A stretch of DNA of 64,000 nucleotides from Berberis thunbergii. Lineage: Eukaryota; Streptophyta; Magnoliopsida; Ranunculales; Berberidaceae. A model generated the notes under the pieces. It ran no database searches, was not told the origin of the DNA, and saw only the letters and a program-made list of their open reading frames with translations. Position 1 is the stretch's first letter. Each line of letters starts with the position of its first letter. The DNA lies in the NCBI GenBank assembly GCA_003290165.1, contig QNQO01006979.1, positions 434,001-498,000 of the forward strand, written 5' to 3'. Positions 37,241-49,400 of the stretch are shown in pieces. The translations under genes were made by a program, and so were the position numbers.

Positions 37241-37659
37241 GTTTTCTCTTTCTCGCTTTCGATTTCTCTCATGGAGCTCTAAAACTAGATCAATCCACTT
37301 CACGGCTTTGAAGCCTCTTTTGTTCTTTCTTTCGACTCTTTTTGTTGTTGAGCATTTCTTATTAGCCATTACAGAAGTTTAGATTTCATGCGAGAGGATC
37401 GCGAAACCCTAGAAACTCTTTATATTTCTTTTGATCTTATTGTTTTATTGAGATTTCATTGTTGGATAGTTTGATTAGGTGATTGAGTTGTTCAAGGTCG
37501 AGTAATTCGATTTGATTTGGTGTGAAGAGTTGAAGTTAGGTTTTGATTTTGCTTCGTTTGCATTTTCTGTTGAGTATCGTTTGATGTTTTTATTGTAATC
37601 AGTTTGTAATTGCGCTTATGAGGATGTTTGCTTGAGTTGGTGAACTAATTTGGAGAGAG

Positions 37660-37792
37660 ATGGAGTACATTAAGAATGAAGGTTTTGATGAGGTGATTGA
37701 TAAAGTACTTCCATTTATGCTTGCTGGTTCTCGTATTTCGTTTTCTAGGGGTCTCGAATCGATTCTTCCGAAGCTTGGGTGGGTTCAAGGGT
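37660..37792 (+). pseudogene. Unidentified first-exon-like fragment
   Basis: ATG at 37660 opens MEYIKNEGFDEVIDKVLPFM then LAGSRISFSRGLESILPKLG, preceded by about 400 bp that looks like a plant 5' leader (tttctctttctcgctttcg and similar). Codon structure suggests a real exon, but the family is not recognised. It does not match the SEC5 N-terminus. It is probably another captured piece within the CACTA-like element. Confidence 0.35.
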
Positions 37793-38339
37793 ATCACTTT
37801 CTTCTCACTTGTTTTTTCGGCTTTAATCAATGTGAAGTCTGAATGTAAATTGATACTTGAGCTGGACATATTGTTGTCAATGTGTCAGAAGCTCCTTATA
37901 ATAAAATGTATTAAGAAAAAGATGCATACAATGCTTATAATTAGTTTGTGTTTGATATGAAAAGTATAACAATTATTGTGTTGATGATGATCAAGCCTTC
38001 ATCGAGGGCATTCAATATGGAGGTGGTGTGAGGTTTCCTAGTGTTTCATTGATTCAAAGTAGTTTTCGTGTTTTTGATTTATTGGCTTTTGTTGTAGTTA
38101 CTCGTTTTGATTTCCCGGTGGTTATTTAAATCTTTCAGTAGAGTTAACTTGTATTAGCCCATTCCCTTTTTAGATTTAGGTATTACTATTGTTAGATGGC
38201 CATGGTTAGTTGTTGACAAAGTGAACTTCTGATATCAGATTTTGGTAAAATCAATCCTAAAAAGAGTTTATTTGAGCCATGGTGGCATGTCTGTAGGAAG
38301 TGTTTGTCTTACTACTTTTATATTTTGTCATTAACACAG

Positions 38340-39800
38340 ACATTGAGTCAAAATGAAGGCGGATTGAGGAAGATCCTGAATGTGCCAGAACAACTCACTT
38401 GTATGAAAGAATACAGGGAGTCAGCTCACTGGCAAATTATGCATTTGAACCTCTATTTGAAAGGCAAGTTGGGCAATGCTTTATTAGAAACATAATAATT
38501 GAGTATTAACTGACTCAGTCAAGCTTATGTTTTAAATTGAAGTTAATGTAGGTCCAAGCTGAGAAAATAAGATATGTTCAAGGAATGCTCCAAAGATTCC
38601 GAACGCTATTTAACTTACCTAGTACAATTTGATGGAGCATCAGCAAGGGTGAATATGACTTGGCAGTAAGAGAATATATGAAAGCCAAGTCGATCGTCCT
38701 GCCTTCCCATGTATGTAATCATTTCTTTAAGTAATTAAATGTTGTATCAATGACATGATTTGTTTGGACAGTGGCAATTGGCGCATCGTTGTCACCCAAT
38801 TGTCGGTCGAAGGGAGTCGGAAACACTTTTGTCTGCAAATACTAAAAGTCCAAATGCAACTTTTCTAGTTTGTTTTTGCACCAAGTTGTTATCGCTTTCA
38901 ATATGCCAAGCTGTAATCGCTTTCAGTATGATGTCGATTTCACATGTCAGGCACCATTATCTAGTAAACTGTTTGCTCTCCCAATGTTGGACAGTTACTA
39001 TTAGCTTTTGGAGAACTTTCAATTAGCTCTTGAGATGCACTCACTATAATGTTACATGCATGTTTACAACGATCTATTTATGCAGGCCTCTCCACACAAT
39101 GTTGGTTGATTATCTATCTAAATTTTTTAATAATTTGGCCCTAAACAATGGATATAGCAAGAATCTGTGAAGGTCTTGGTTTTTAAACTTAATTAGTCAC
39201 TTTCATGACAAACCTTCCAGCTCATAGGTTTGATAATGGAATTTATTTTATTTGTTTCGGGTGGGAATACTAAAATGTGTTCTTGAGGAGGTAGAGAAAG
39301 TGATGCATGAGTTTAAAGGCATGCTTTACAAGTCAATGGAATATCCAGAAATAGACTTAACATATGTAAGTTATAGTTTCTTTGTCTATGTTAAAATGTG
39401 TTTTTTCAGTCCCTGTTTGGCATTATCTGAATATACAGGTGAGCTATTTTAGGATTTGCCTTTTCAAAAATCATATGTTCACGCCACTTTTCCCTTTTCT
39501 TAGAAATCACACGTTTGCATCTATGGATGATCTTAAACTTAAATTTATGAGTTCTTGAAATTATTGCTTAGTTGTTTGAACTTGCGTCATTGGGGGCAGA
39601 AACACAAGATTCGTGGCTTGCTTGAGAGGTGCACCATGGATCATGAGACGAGAATGGAAATTTGCATAGTAAGATTCACAAGTGAGTATTGTCTGATGCA
39701 AAATGGCGGCAAATCCAAGAAGAGTCAAACGGTTCTGTATGTGCAACCATCAAGCAATAAGAAATCAACATCAAGTAAGAAGAAACGGTAACTTAAACGA
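38340..39800 (+). pseudogene. Exocyst subunit SEC5 fragment (four exons with introns), captured
   Basis: SEC5 is a subunit of the exocyst, which tethers secretory vesicles to the plasma membrane. Exon-like pieces are: 38340-38467 (IESK, stop, RRIEEDPECARTTHLYERIQ, LANYAFEPLFERQ), 38552-38710 (VQAEKIRYVQGMLQRFRTL, then a TGA in place of an arginine codon, SISKGEYDLAVREYMKAKSI), 39261-39363 (VGILKCVLEEVEKVMHEF and KGMLYKSMEYPEIDL) and about 39590-39780 (HKIRGLLERCTMDHETRME, shifted to VLSDAKWRQIQEE). Between them are intron sequences with recognisable GT and AG borders, so the capture was of genomic DNA, not cDNA. The exon encoding the ENTVRLLLELEPESDPVW region is missing, and the protein's N-terminal and C-terminal parts are absent. 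Stops and frameshifts rule out function. Confidence 0.88.
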
Positions 39801-40477
39801 CCAAGTGAAAAGAATTCAAAGGAGTTTGACTGATCTATAGATAGATCAGTCAATGCAGTGAGGTGATGCCCATATTCTCTAAATTATGAATTTAGAGTGT
39901 ACTTACTCTTTTAATTTGATAATGTACAAGATGGGCCACCACCATTTTTTTGAACTCTTTCCTCAAGAGCTAAATGGAGAGGACTTTTATGACTTGCGAC
40001 AATTGGTACATTGCATTCTACTTTTGATGATAATCTTGATATGATATTGCTGTGAATTTACGGTTGCTAGATCCGAAGTCCACAGATTTGTAAAGTCTAT
40101 TTATGCAGGCTTTCTGATGTATCGGGTAATTTGGTCAGTTGCTGAGTTTAGCTTCTATGATTGGCCAATATGAAAAGGGTGGATGACGGGGGTTTAGTGA
40201 TGATTATAGTGGAAGATATAGTCTTTTTGTATTTTAAATTGCAGGATGGAAAATGTAAAGGTCAGGACCCCTGCAGGGTTTGCTAAGATAGTGGGTGTTA
40301 TTCTAGTTTTGGCTAGTACTACTACTCTTTCACTCTATAAGAGCCCCTATGGGAAGCCCACTCATCATCATTATTCGTATTTACTCAGTCGTAATCAATG
40401 AATATGAATAAATTCAATCACAGAAACAAAAATATGAAAATCTGAATTGGCTCAGTTACATTTTGGGTGTTTGCATC

Positions 40478-40790
40478 TCATTTTATTTTGGATTTTGAAG
40501 AGTTCTTCAGAGGCTTTGTAGTGTCATGTATTGGAGTGTTTCTAATGACATTTTTCACGTCATATTTTACATATGAAAATGCACAAACCAGAGCAACTAA
40601 TATCAATTGAGAGACATAAACCGCCTGTGCAGGATCAACATTTACTGGTTTTCCAATGACTTCTCCTTGACGAGGCAGAAGAGTGTCAAACATGCTCACC
40701 TAGTTTCATTAGTCCTATTAGTGCACCGGCCACATAAAAGTAGCTTCGGGTAAGGACCTGGCGAGAGAGCCAAAAGAAAACAACCATGAC
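40478..40790 (-). pseudogene. Unidentified antisense coding-like fragment
   Basis: On the minus strand, SYFYVAGALIGLMKLG (about 40700-40750) and, in another frame, PRQGEVIGKPVNVDPAQAVY with SQLILVALVCAFSYVKYDV. These look like membrane-protein exon sequence joined across a frame change. The family is not recognised. It lies in the right part of the CACTA-like element. Confidence 0.3.
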
Positions 40791-41049
40791 ATTACTAAAT
40801 GAACATTATGATTTTGCGTATTGCCATGTTATGAATTGTGCATTGTAGGGATACGTTGGGGCAGTAATGCAGGGAATGATGTCCAATTACTGAGAGAGCT
40901 TGGAACATTGTTTTCTTAGTGTTAGCATACTAATGTACTTGATACATGTAAAAAAAAATTGATCCAATATGAGAAACGATGTTGTAATTGATTGCAACTA
41001 ATTTATTTTGTAATGGTTGCAAAATTATTTTAATTTTAGTATTAACATT

Positions 41050-41389
41050 GGTAATTAAATATTTGAGTTTTATAATCTCATTGGATGTCATTCATTTGTT
41101 GATACTTTTTTTTATTAATTTAAATAAAAACAAATAAAATTTTACATATTGATGTTTGTAAAAACACACACACACATTTGTAACACGTCGAGATGTTGCA
41201 AATATTTGAACATTGTAACATACTACAGTTCCATTAGTAACTTTGGACGACTGTTACAAAATTTGAAGGTTGTAACACATCGAGGTGTCACTAATATTAG
41301 TAATGCCATGATTTGCAAGATTTTTGTGGTGTTACAAATTTTTTAGTAACACATCTAGTGTGTTACAAATTGTCATTTATGGCGTAGTG
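41050..41389. repeat. CACTA subterminal repeats and right terminal repeat
   Basis: Repeated GTTACAAA, TTGTAACAC and TTAGTAAC words, ending with the terminal inverted repeat that reads CACTACGCCATAAATGACAA on the minus strand from 41389. Confidence 0.65.
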
Positions 41390-42908
41390 ATTGCAAGACA
41401 GATTTCCACGACTTTAGTAAAATGATCATAACTTGCTCATTTCAAAACATTTTCAAGTGATTCAAGTTGTGTTTATTAGATAACTCAGAGTACTACAATT
41501 TTTTATATTTTGATGAGCTTGAGAATCAGTCTTGATCGAGCGTATAAGTTGAACCAAAGTAAGGGATAATACTCTGTTTTCAGAGATAAAGAGGGTGAGC
41601 AAGGTGCAGGGTGCGGTGGCGGGAGGGAGGGGGAGAAGTGGCGGTGGCAAGGTGGCGGTGATGATGACAGGGTGATGGCGGTGTCTGATGGAGAAGAGAG
41701 GGAGGAGAAGAAGGGAAGGAAGGAAAGAAAAGAAAATGAAGAGAAGAGAGGAGAGAGAAAATTTTAATTTTTTATTGGAGGTGTGAGAGAGAATTGGTGG
41801 TGTGGAACAGTACTTTAGGTGGTGTGGAGTAGTCGTTGCCTATAATATAAGATTACCTTTTAAAAATTAGATCCGATTAAGAGATGATAATGAAAAAATA
41901 TGCACATTCAGAAAAGAACAAGTCTTAAATAAACAAGAAAAACAAAAATCAATAACCTATAATATATCATATGATTAAGCAGTACTAATAAAAGTGTGTT
42001 GGAGTATAACCTAAGTAGCTCTTGTTTCAGTAAGGTATTGGTGCTTGCCAAGGGAAATAACTCCAGGAGAAAATTGTGATATTTGAAATGCACGAGTTAA
42101 TTTTGAATGTAGAGAACCCAGTATACAAAAGGAACAAGATACAAGGAATGTTGACACTGTCCACAGGTTTAAAGACGATTATGAAACAAAAAAAAAAACA
42201 CAAGACGAAATCTGGCTTGAAGATTAACCAATCTCATCTAGTAGTGCACCAAGGGATAGACAACGCCATGGACCTTAAAAAGAGTGGTCTAGAGATCACA
42301 GTACATACACCTACAAGAAAATGTGAACACAAGCATTAAAATTTTACAAACCGGTAGAGAAGTGAAGGCCTTTTCAACATATTAACCATTTCAACGGCGA
42401 AGAAGTAAATGTGGTTGAAAGACGTTATCAAATTAGCAACAGCAAAAACAGGATCCTTACTTTCTTAATAGTGTTGGATCTTAAGTTAGCAACATTTACC
42501 CTCAGACCAGAAAACATGTCCCGAAAACCGAGATGATGAGGTCTGTGATACTCCCGCTAAGAGAGTTGATCAGCGATTGGCTCAAATAATTCACTTAATG
42601 GCAATCAAGTGTGGCAAGACCACAAAAAATGCTGGTGAACCCGAAAAAATGAAAAGAAATAGGGGCGAACAATCTTCAGAACTTGTATGTTTCAGGGTTT
42701 AGGATCTAGCATTGGATGAATGGTTCATTGAAACTTCTTTAGATCCTAAAATTTAAGATATTGAGTTCTTTGTACATTTGCGAAACATTCTTTTCATTTG
42801 GAAAGAACAATGTAATTTGAATTCATTTAGACAGAGAAAAAAAATGCCAATAAAATTTTATAGAGTTCCACAAGGAATTACCATTAACATTATCAGAACA
42901 AGACCTCC
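41390..42908. other. Intergenic; one purine-rich tract
   Basis: At 41590-41770 the plus strand is strongly G/A-rich (ggcgggagggagggggag, then gaagaagggaaggaaggaaag), similar in style to the G/A-rich centre of the LTRs at 28130 and 35870. No protein-coding gene is recognised. The last part, next to 42909, is the 3' flank of the myosin-binding protein gene. Confidence 0.5.
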
Positions 42909-44952
42909 TCATGCTTTAACTTTATCTACATGCCGAATCTCCCGCAGACGTTGAGCTATCTCTCTGAGAAGTTGAGTTCCTTCATTACCTTTTTGTAGTG
43001 AATGGAATGCCTGTTTTAAGATATCTCTATCATTCTCTATAGCCTCCAATCTCTTAGTGAGATCAGAAATTTCTCTGCTCAAACTGGTTTGATTTCCATT
43101 TTCTGTAACCACAAAAGGGAAAACCTGTTATTCATTAGTAATAAAAAGCAGAACTCACTAAAATGTCTCATCCATTACCTCTGCATCCCTCTTTAAGATT
43201 GTTCATTTCAGGTTGATCACTATTTTTCGTAGCCATGTGAATCTTTTCCAACATTCTCAACCGCTCTAGAACGTAGAGCCTCTCACTTTCTTGGTCATGC
43301 AAAGGATCTTCTTCAACCACTGCCCAACCATTTTCCACTGGTAAGGGTCCATTTTGAGCAAGACCGCTTTTAAATTCATCTTCACATAAGTTGATCGGAG
43401 GGCTTCCACATTCGGATAACTGACTAATGTTGGAAGTTGAACGGAACTTGTGATTTTGGTAATCATTTTCATAATCTGTGTCGCATCCTTCCATATTAAG
43501 TGACTCTTCACATCCCAACTTGTGCCTTAATATTTTCACCTCCTCCTCCAAAACTCTGACTTCCTCATCTCTCTTTGCAAGCAGATCTTTCACAACTTGC
43601 AATGCTTCCTGGTCATACTCTGCCTGTTCCTCCATCATTCTTTGGTACTGCAACGCCTCCATCTGCACCGCAGCCTTTTCCGCTTGTAATCTTGTGATCA
43701 TGGCCATTGCTTGGTTTGCAGCTACTGCAGAAGCACTTCTTTCTTCATCTAGCTCGATGTATAAAGCTATCAGAGACTTGCGGTCTAGACGAACTTGTGT
43801 CTTCAAGCGTTTTAGAATGGCCTCATCATCAGCAGGTTCACCTGTTGTATTTGTCTCCAATGCCTCTGTGTTGACCTCCCCTTTATCAGCCAACAACCTC
43901 CTCGCAAAAAATCTACCCCCTCGTGGACTCGGTGTAGCGGAATCTGTGAATCCAAAAAATCTGTGTGCTCGAATGAAACTAGGTGTTTTGCAGGCTTCTT
44001 CATTGCCATCTTCATTTTCTGTCAGCAATGGTGTTGTGATCGTCTTGGTATCTTCCCTACCTGCAGCATGAAATCCATCCAGAACGGATGAACAACTAAA
44101 TAGAGCAATCACAATTATGAAAATTATACAGGACAGAAAGAAGGAGGTGATTTTTAGGTTGCCGGGTGTTGTCTTTACGGATGAGTACAGAGAGTTTGTA
44201 ATCAAACGCTACTTACTTGACATTACTGTTGAGCCATCTTCATCCCATGGAACCTCGGATTCTGTATCTGATACAAATTTCATATCTGTGTATCGAATCT
44301 GAGACATATCCGTGCTACGCGATTCTTCATTTTTCGGTAAAACCAAACCTCGGGGAGAAGGAGCTGGAGCTTGTGGAACAGACCCGTCACCCGATACCTG
44401 GATTTGAGCTAACGCCTGCTGAAACGAGGACCTAGTCCTTAGAGGCTCGCCGCAACAAGAACACTTCTCCACTTTAACCTGTTCCTCCCCTCTAAAAGGC
44501 ACTATCAACTGAATTTGATGATCCTCTTGAACAGGAGAAGCCACACTATCACCACCCAAAACTCCCACCAGAGATTTATACGTCTCACAATTCGATTGGT
44601 TCTCCGTTGCAAATGAAAGGAGACAACCTTCACACATTTGTCGAATATCAGATAGTTTCTGATGAATATGACAGTAGGCCAACGATGACACATCCTTCCT
44701 ATGAGATTCACATATAGAGTCATTGTAGTAGAAATCAGGATCCCTCTGGACTAGAATGTGATCAAGCCTTGTACAAAGCAAGCATGGCATTTTCAAATCG
44801 AATACCCGAGCAAATTCATTTGCAATAAAAGCAATCAAACCGTCCACGAAAAGAATGAATATCAATGTCCATTCAAGAAGAACATACAGAATAAAGTATG
44901 GGATTTTCCCGATCCTCGGTTGCATATATCCCTTAAATGACCCATTGGCCAT
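42909..44952 (-). CDS. Probable myosin-binding protein (MYOB family, GTD-binding domain)
   Basis: MYOB proteins are membrane-anchored receptors that bind myosin XI globular tails through the GTD-binding (DUF593, 'zein-binding') domain and define vesicles driven by cytoplasmic streaming. Three exons, 44952-44217, 44060-43179 and 43102-42909, splice in phase to 603 residues. The N-terminus has a hydrophobic membrane segment (YFILYVLLEWTLIFILFVDG, about residues 19-38). A cysteine-rich stretch follows (MPCLLCTRLDHIL, then CEGCLLSF and KCSCCGEPL). The GTD-binding domain spans about residues 340-435 (LKTQVRLDRKSLIALYIELD, EEERSAS-like and MEEQAEYDQEALQVVKDLLA). A coiled coil ends the protein (EISDLTKRLEAIENDRDIL). 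The start codon is the family start. No disabling change is seen. It best fits the MYOB4/5/6 type by length and layout. The nearest neighbour upstream is the 3' end of the NOL9 gene, about 1.47 kb away. Confidence 0.92.
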
Positions 44953-46424
44953 TTTGGATAAATTGGTGCAAACTGATATCTATCTATAACAAAGTTTCAG
45001 GAAGAACACCAAATGATATATACCAATGGAGATTGAGAGCCGAAACTAATCGTGAAAAGCTTGAATGGGAGGTACTAGAGAGGGTATGATCAACAAGATG
45101 ATATTAGAAGATCATGATCCAGGCAGGCATGAAGAAGAACCAAACCAAGATCATGATCTGTGGGAAGATGAGAAAAGAAAGAGAGACGGAAGAGGAGGAG
45201 GTTATTCAGTCTAATCTAATCTAGTGATCTCTGGAGATTCAAAGGTTGGGTAATACAGTTGTGTGATTATTAATAGAAGTTGGTTGGTGTTTGGAGCTGA
45301 AATAATGGTCCATCGTGCACTCCCATTGCCTTGCTCTCCCGCCACTAACTACAAATCAATATCTTTTCGTCCATTAAAACTCAATTCCCCTGATTTTAAG
45401 TCAGATGTCCAATGACCTGAAATACTACTTGATTAATCACAGGGATCAATAATCCGGAGTAGGGTCCATTTGACGGTAGGGATAGCCATGGAGCGGGTAT
45501 GGGTTTAGCATTTTATATATTTTGAATAGATCCCAACTCGATAGTGCCCGCCAACAAACCTGAATCAGACCAGTTGTCGTCGCTAATTGACACCCTTATT
45601 AGGAAGGTAACATCTCAAATAGACAAAACACCCATTACGCAATTCATTTGTTTGCATTTGAGTGAACTAACATGGGCCATGTAATTAGATTGCTCATTTC
45701 CCCCAAACTTTGCTTTTTAGTGCAAATATAGATGGAGATGACCCTCTGACAGCAATTTAGCCTGCACAAAATTTCACACTATAGAGTTGGTAGTTTTGCT
45801 TTTGTTTCAAATTCTGTTTAAAGTTTAATACATAAAGGGCTGTTCCAACATGGAACTCTCGAGTTCATGGGTTTCTCACGACAATGTAAGTGCTGCAACA
45901 TTCAAAACAAAATAATTGATATCAATTAGATAGCACATATGGTTCTTTGTAAACATCAAGGATTTGACAGTTCAAAAGCACAAAATTATATCTTTAAACC
46001 CAGGAAGTGGCTCACGAAGTATGTCGACAGCATGTATGCACAAGGCACCGAGCTACACGCTTAAGTTTAAGATATTCCAAAAAATTCTATATCCAAAACA
46101 CTGCAAAATTAAAGAATAATCCTCAATGTATGAAAAACAAGTTTTTTCAAACAATGTTTCAGCACAATCAACCAACACCCCTGTCAGTTACAAACTGTAG
46201 TATTGAAGGGTCCTCAAGGAGTTTATCCACTGTAACTATTGTAACTATTTAGGTTTTCATGTAAACAGTTGATATTTGGAAATGAAAAAAAATATATTAT
46301 GGTGAATTGAAACCAATTAGCTTTGGTTGCTGCACTTAATTGTCCCACTAACTTGCAAGGTATATTTGATAAAAGAATTGAAGGAGATCTGAGCCAACTG
46401 CAACAGTAAAATGATTGCCACTGT
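44953..46424. other. Promoter side of the MYOB gene and 3' flank of NOL9
   Basis: The first few hundred bases upstream of 44952 should contain the MYOB leader and promoter; a GA-rich part at 45170-45205 lies there. Nothing else is recognised. Short open frames here have no family resemblance. Confidence 0.45.
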
Positions 46425-49400
46425 CTAGCTTATGGGCAGCACATTTGCAGACATATAAGGTGACATGCAACCCTGTACCTGAAAAATATCTGAAGGGTCA
46501 GAAACGATATTATTTAGAGTTCTAAACTTCTAATCATTATTAATGTTAGAAAAGAAGAGTAATATCTTTGTATTCACCATTAACATGTAGGTTCAAAATC
46601 TTTTTTTAAGGGCGAGTAGGTTTTTGTTGGACCTATTAAACGCCTTTGGTAGGGTTCAAACTTGTAAGAAAAGGTTTAAAATATTATTTTCCAACATAAA
46701 CAGTAAAGGCAAATAAAATGTGACTTGATAATCTTTTTCCAAAAGAACTCACTGAGACACGACATCTGTTGGAACGAACATTACCTGCAACAAGCAAATC
46801 GGAATTTGGATAAATCCCTGTAGCAGGGTGTCCACTTTTTCCAGAGTGCTCATTGGAATAGGAGTCAGAACATAAAGCAGGTCCTTCGCAACATCAACCC
46901 CTCTCACAATTCCTGGACGATGATAGAAAATGGAGTACATACGATTAAAATTAGAAAAGGAGTATCACAATAAACCCTGGTACAATGAAAGGATGTATAT
47001 TCACAGTAAACGGAAAAAAGGAATAAGTAACTGGATGACGTACGAAAGAAATAAAAACTGGGAACAGAATTCTTATGGAACGATAATGGGAATACAGATA
47101 ATTGTTTTGTCCCATACATCCAGTTTTTGATATTTATGATTTAAGAATTTTCTCACACAAACACACAAGAAATTTTTTTTGAGGAAACTGCAGAGTCAAG
47201 AGTTTCAGTTAAACATGTATCATGCACATATCACATGAATCAAAACAGATGATCCAATTAATTTTCTGGAATGACCATGACATCAGTGACCCATTGTTAC
47301 CCATTCGGCATACGTTAATATTTCGCTATATCAATTGTTTGAGTGTCAAATGAAATTATAATATCGGTTCGGTCAAATAAACACAAGAAAAACGCAAGAT
47401 GACAACAATTCACATAAGAAAAAAATCTGTGCCTTATTCGGGTTTGCCATTTAAAAAGTATAACTCGGATATAGACGAGACTAAAATCAACCACTAAATT
47501 TTTGTAACTATAATAGTAACAGATCTTCCAGTTTTTAAGTCAAACAAAGACTTTACACCCCATTAGATTCCTTGAATATTTGGATTTTGAATATGTATTT
47601 CAGTGTAAAATCAATGTATTTCATCTTCTCCACCAAACACCAGTAAATCTCCCAACTGACCACTCCCCACTGAAACCACCATCACCCCCGATCCCTAGAA
47701 TCGCCAACACCAACACCACCATCTCCCCCCAACCTCTTCATCTCCGATTGAATCCACCATCTTCCCCCAACCTCCCAAATCGAACAACCTTCAACCTTCC
47801 ATCGAAAGCCCACCACCTTCAACCTTCTCTTGGCAGCCTCGAATACATCCCTCGTCCACTTAGTCGCACTCCTCACAATCAACGCATCACGCAGCGAGAT
47901 CTTAACACAGCTCTTCTAGGGACAGATTGTACAAGCAATCGACGTTCGCAAAGGTTTGAAGCACCTCCAACCGTACTTCTCCTCCGAGCTTCTCTGAAAT
48001 CAACACTGTGGGTTTCACACCCACTACGGTGGGTTCTTGTGCTTGTGATTGGGAGAGCCTGATTTGAGGCGAATCAAGGGCATCCACTACTTGGATTACA
48101 TGAAATCGAGATTAAGAGGTCGTTGAGTGGGAAACAGAGTGGTTGAGAATCGGGAGAAAGAGAAAGGATCTTGAAGAAATGAGGGAGCTTAGGGTGTTGG
48201 CGAGTGAAATTAGAGATGTGGTGACGAGGGATTTGGCAGAGGAGGTCACCATTAAAGGAGGTTTTAAGAGATCAAAGAAAGGAGAAACAAAGAGAGAGTG
48301 AGAGAGATTTGATTGAGGATAGGAGAAACTTGATAAACCACCATCTTCCCCCAACCACAAACCCCCAGCTTCCACCCATCCAAATCGAGCCTCCGCCACA
48401 ACCCTAATGGGTATGTTCAGAAAGGGCGGGGGAAGAAGAAGAAGAAAAATAAATTTTTTTGAAAAAGAAAAATTTAATTAGTTTTTAAAAATACCCAGGT
48501 CGGTTAACCTGTGGGTTATGGGAATTGAAACCGAGTACCTAACCAAGAATTTCGGTCCGGTCCGGTTTTTAGGACTGATATTATTATTATAAAATTTAAA
48601 ATAATATTGAAAAAGGGGACCGAACTGGCCCGATTCCGGTTTTTTGGGTCTTAAAAGGCCCGACCCTATTACAAAGTACAAGGATGGTTGATAGAGTATT
48701 ATTCAGGGAATGTATAATACGAGTTTATTCATTTGCACTGAAATACACGCAAGTTATTCCGTAAAATCCAAAAAGATGAAGTATAATGTGTTGTTTAAGA
48801 ATTCATTTAAATCTTGTATAATGCCAATATAATACACAAACTTGCTAACTATGCACTGACCCACTTGTAAGTAGATAACTTAACACGTAAATATTGATTG
48901 TCATTTTAAATAAGCACCCGGAAAATCTCAAATAACGACATAACAATTTCAGGTTTCAGTTCTGTTAGAAAGATTTCTTTAATATGTAATGACTTCTAAT
49001 GTTCTTTGATATATATATTTCAGCACTCTAGAAATATATGCTCTTAGCATATATTCTGCATTATTGCACATACAGGGATTAGTATGTCTAAAATAGATAA
49101 ACTGAAATAGCTAAATCGAGAAGAATGTATCATCAATCTGAGGAAAGAAGGCAAAATAAACAAGGACATCAAATCATAAATAACATCATAGAAAAAGCGA
49201 AGAAGGTTTATTTAAGGACAGAACCTACCAAGACCTACACACAAGGGTGTGCACCGCTCATTATCAGTTGATTCTGCATTACTAACTGCCAGACCAACAA
49301 TTGTTGCATTCAGACTATGGAAAAGTTCACTGCTTGGAACCTAAAAGGGAGGATATACAACATCAGCATCTACAACACAGTTTTTTGTTTAAATAAAATA

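Larger units (their letters stand above)
18131..41389 (+). mobile_element. CACTA-like element carrying SEC5 exons, expanded by nested insertions
   Basis: The left end is CACTACACCAAAATGGTCAA, and the right end read inward is CACTACGCCATAAATGACAA. Both are followed by subterminal repeats built on TTGTAAC/GTTACAA: 18150-18163 and 37075-37200 on the left, 41050-41380 on the right. Removing the gypsy insertion (18164-37074) leaves an element of about 4.35 kb. No CACTA transposase is recognisable; the interior holds SEC5 exons (38340-39800) and two unidentified exon-like pieces. The expected 3 bp target duplication is not clean (tgg on the left, att on the right), so the boundaries rest on the terminal and subterminal repeats. 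Confidence 0.72.

Noticed and set aside
18128..41392. A clean 3 bp target duplication for the CACTA-like element
   Set aside because: Flanks are tgg and att. A ttg one base further out on each side is suggestive but would not fit CACTA termini, so no duplication is claimed.
43478..44071. 197-codon plus-strand open frame
   Set aside because: Antisense of the MYOB gene's second exon, which encodes the GTD-binding domain. No resemblance of its own.
47580..48062. 160-codon proline-rich frame in NOL9 intron 7
   Set aside because: Composition-driven by C-rich repeats and interrupted relative to similar sequence at 48340; not a convincing gene.
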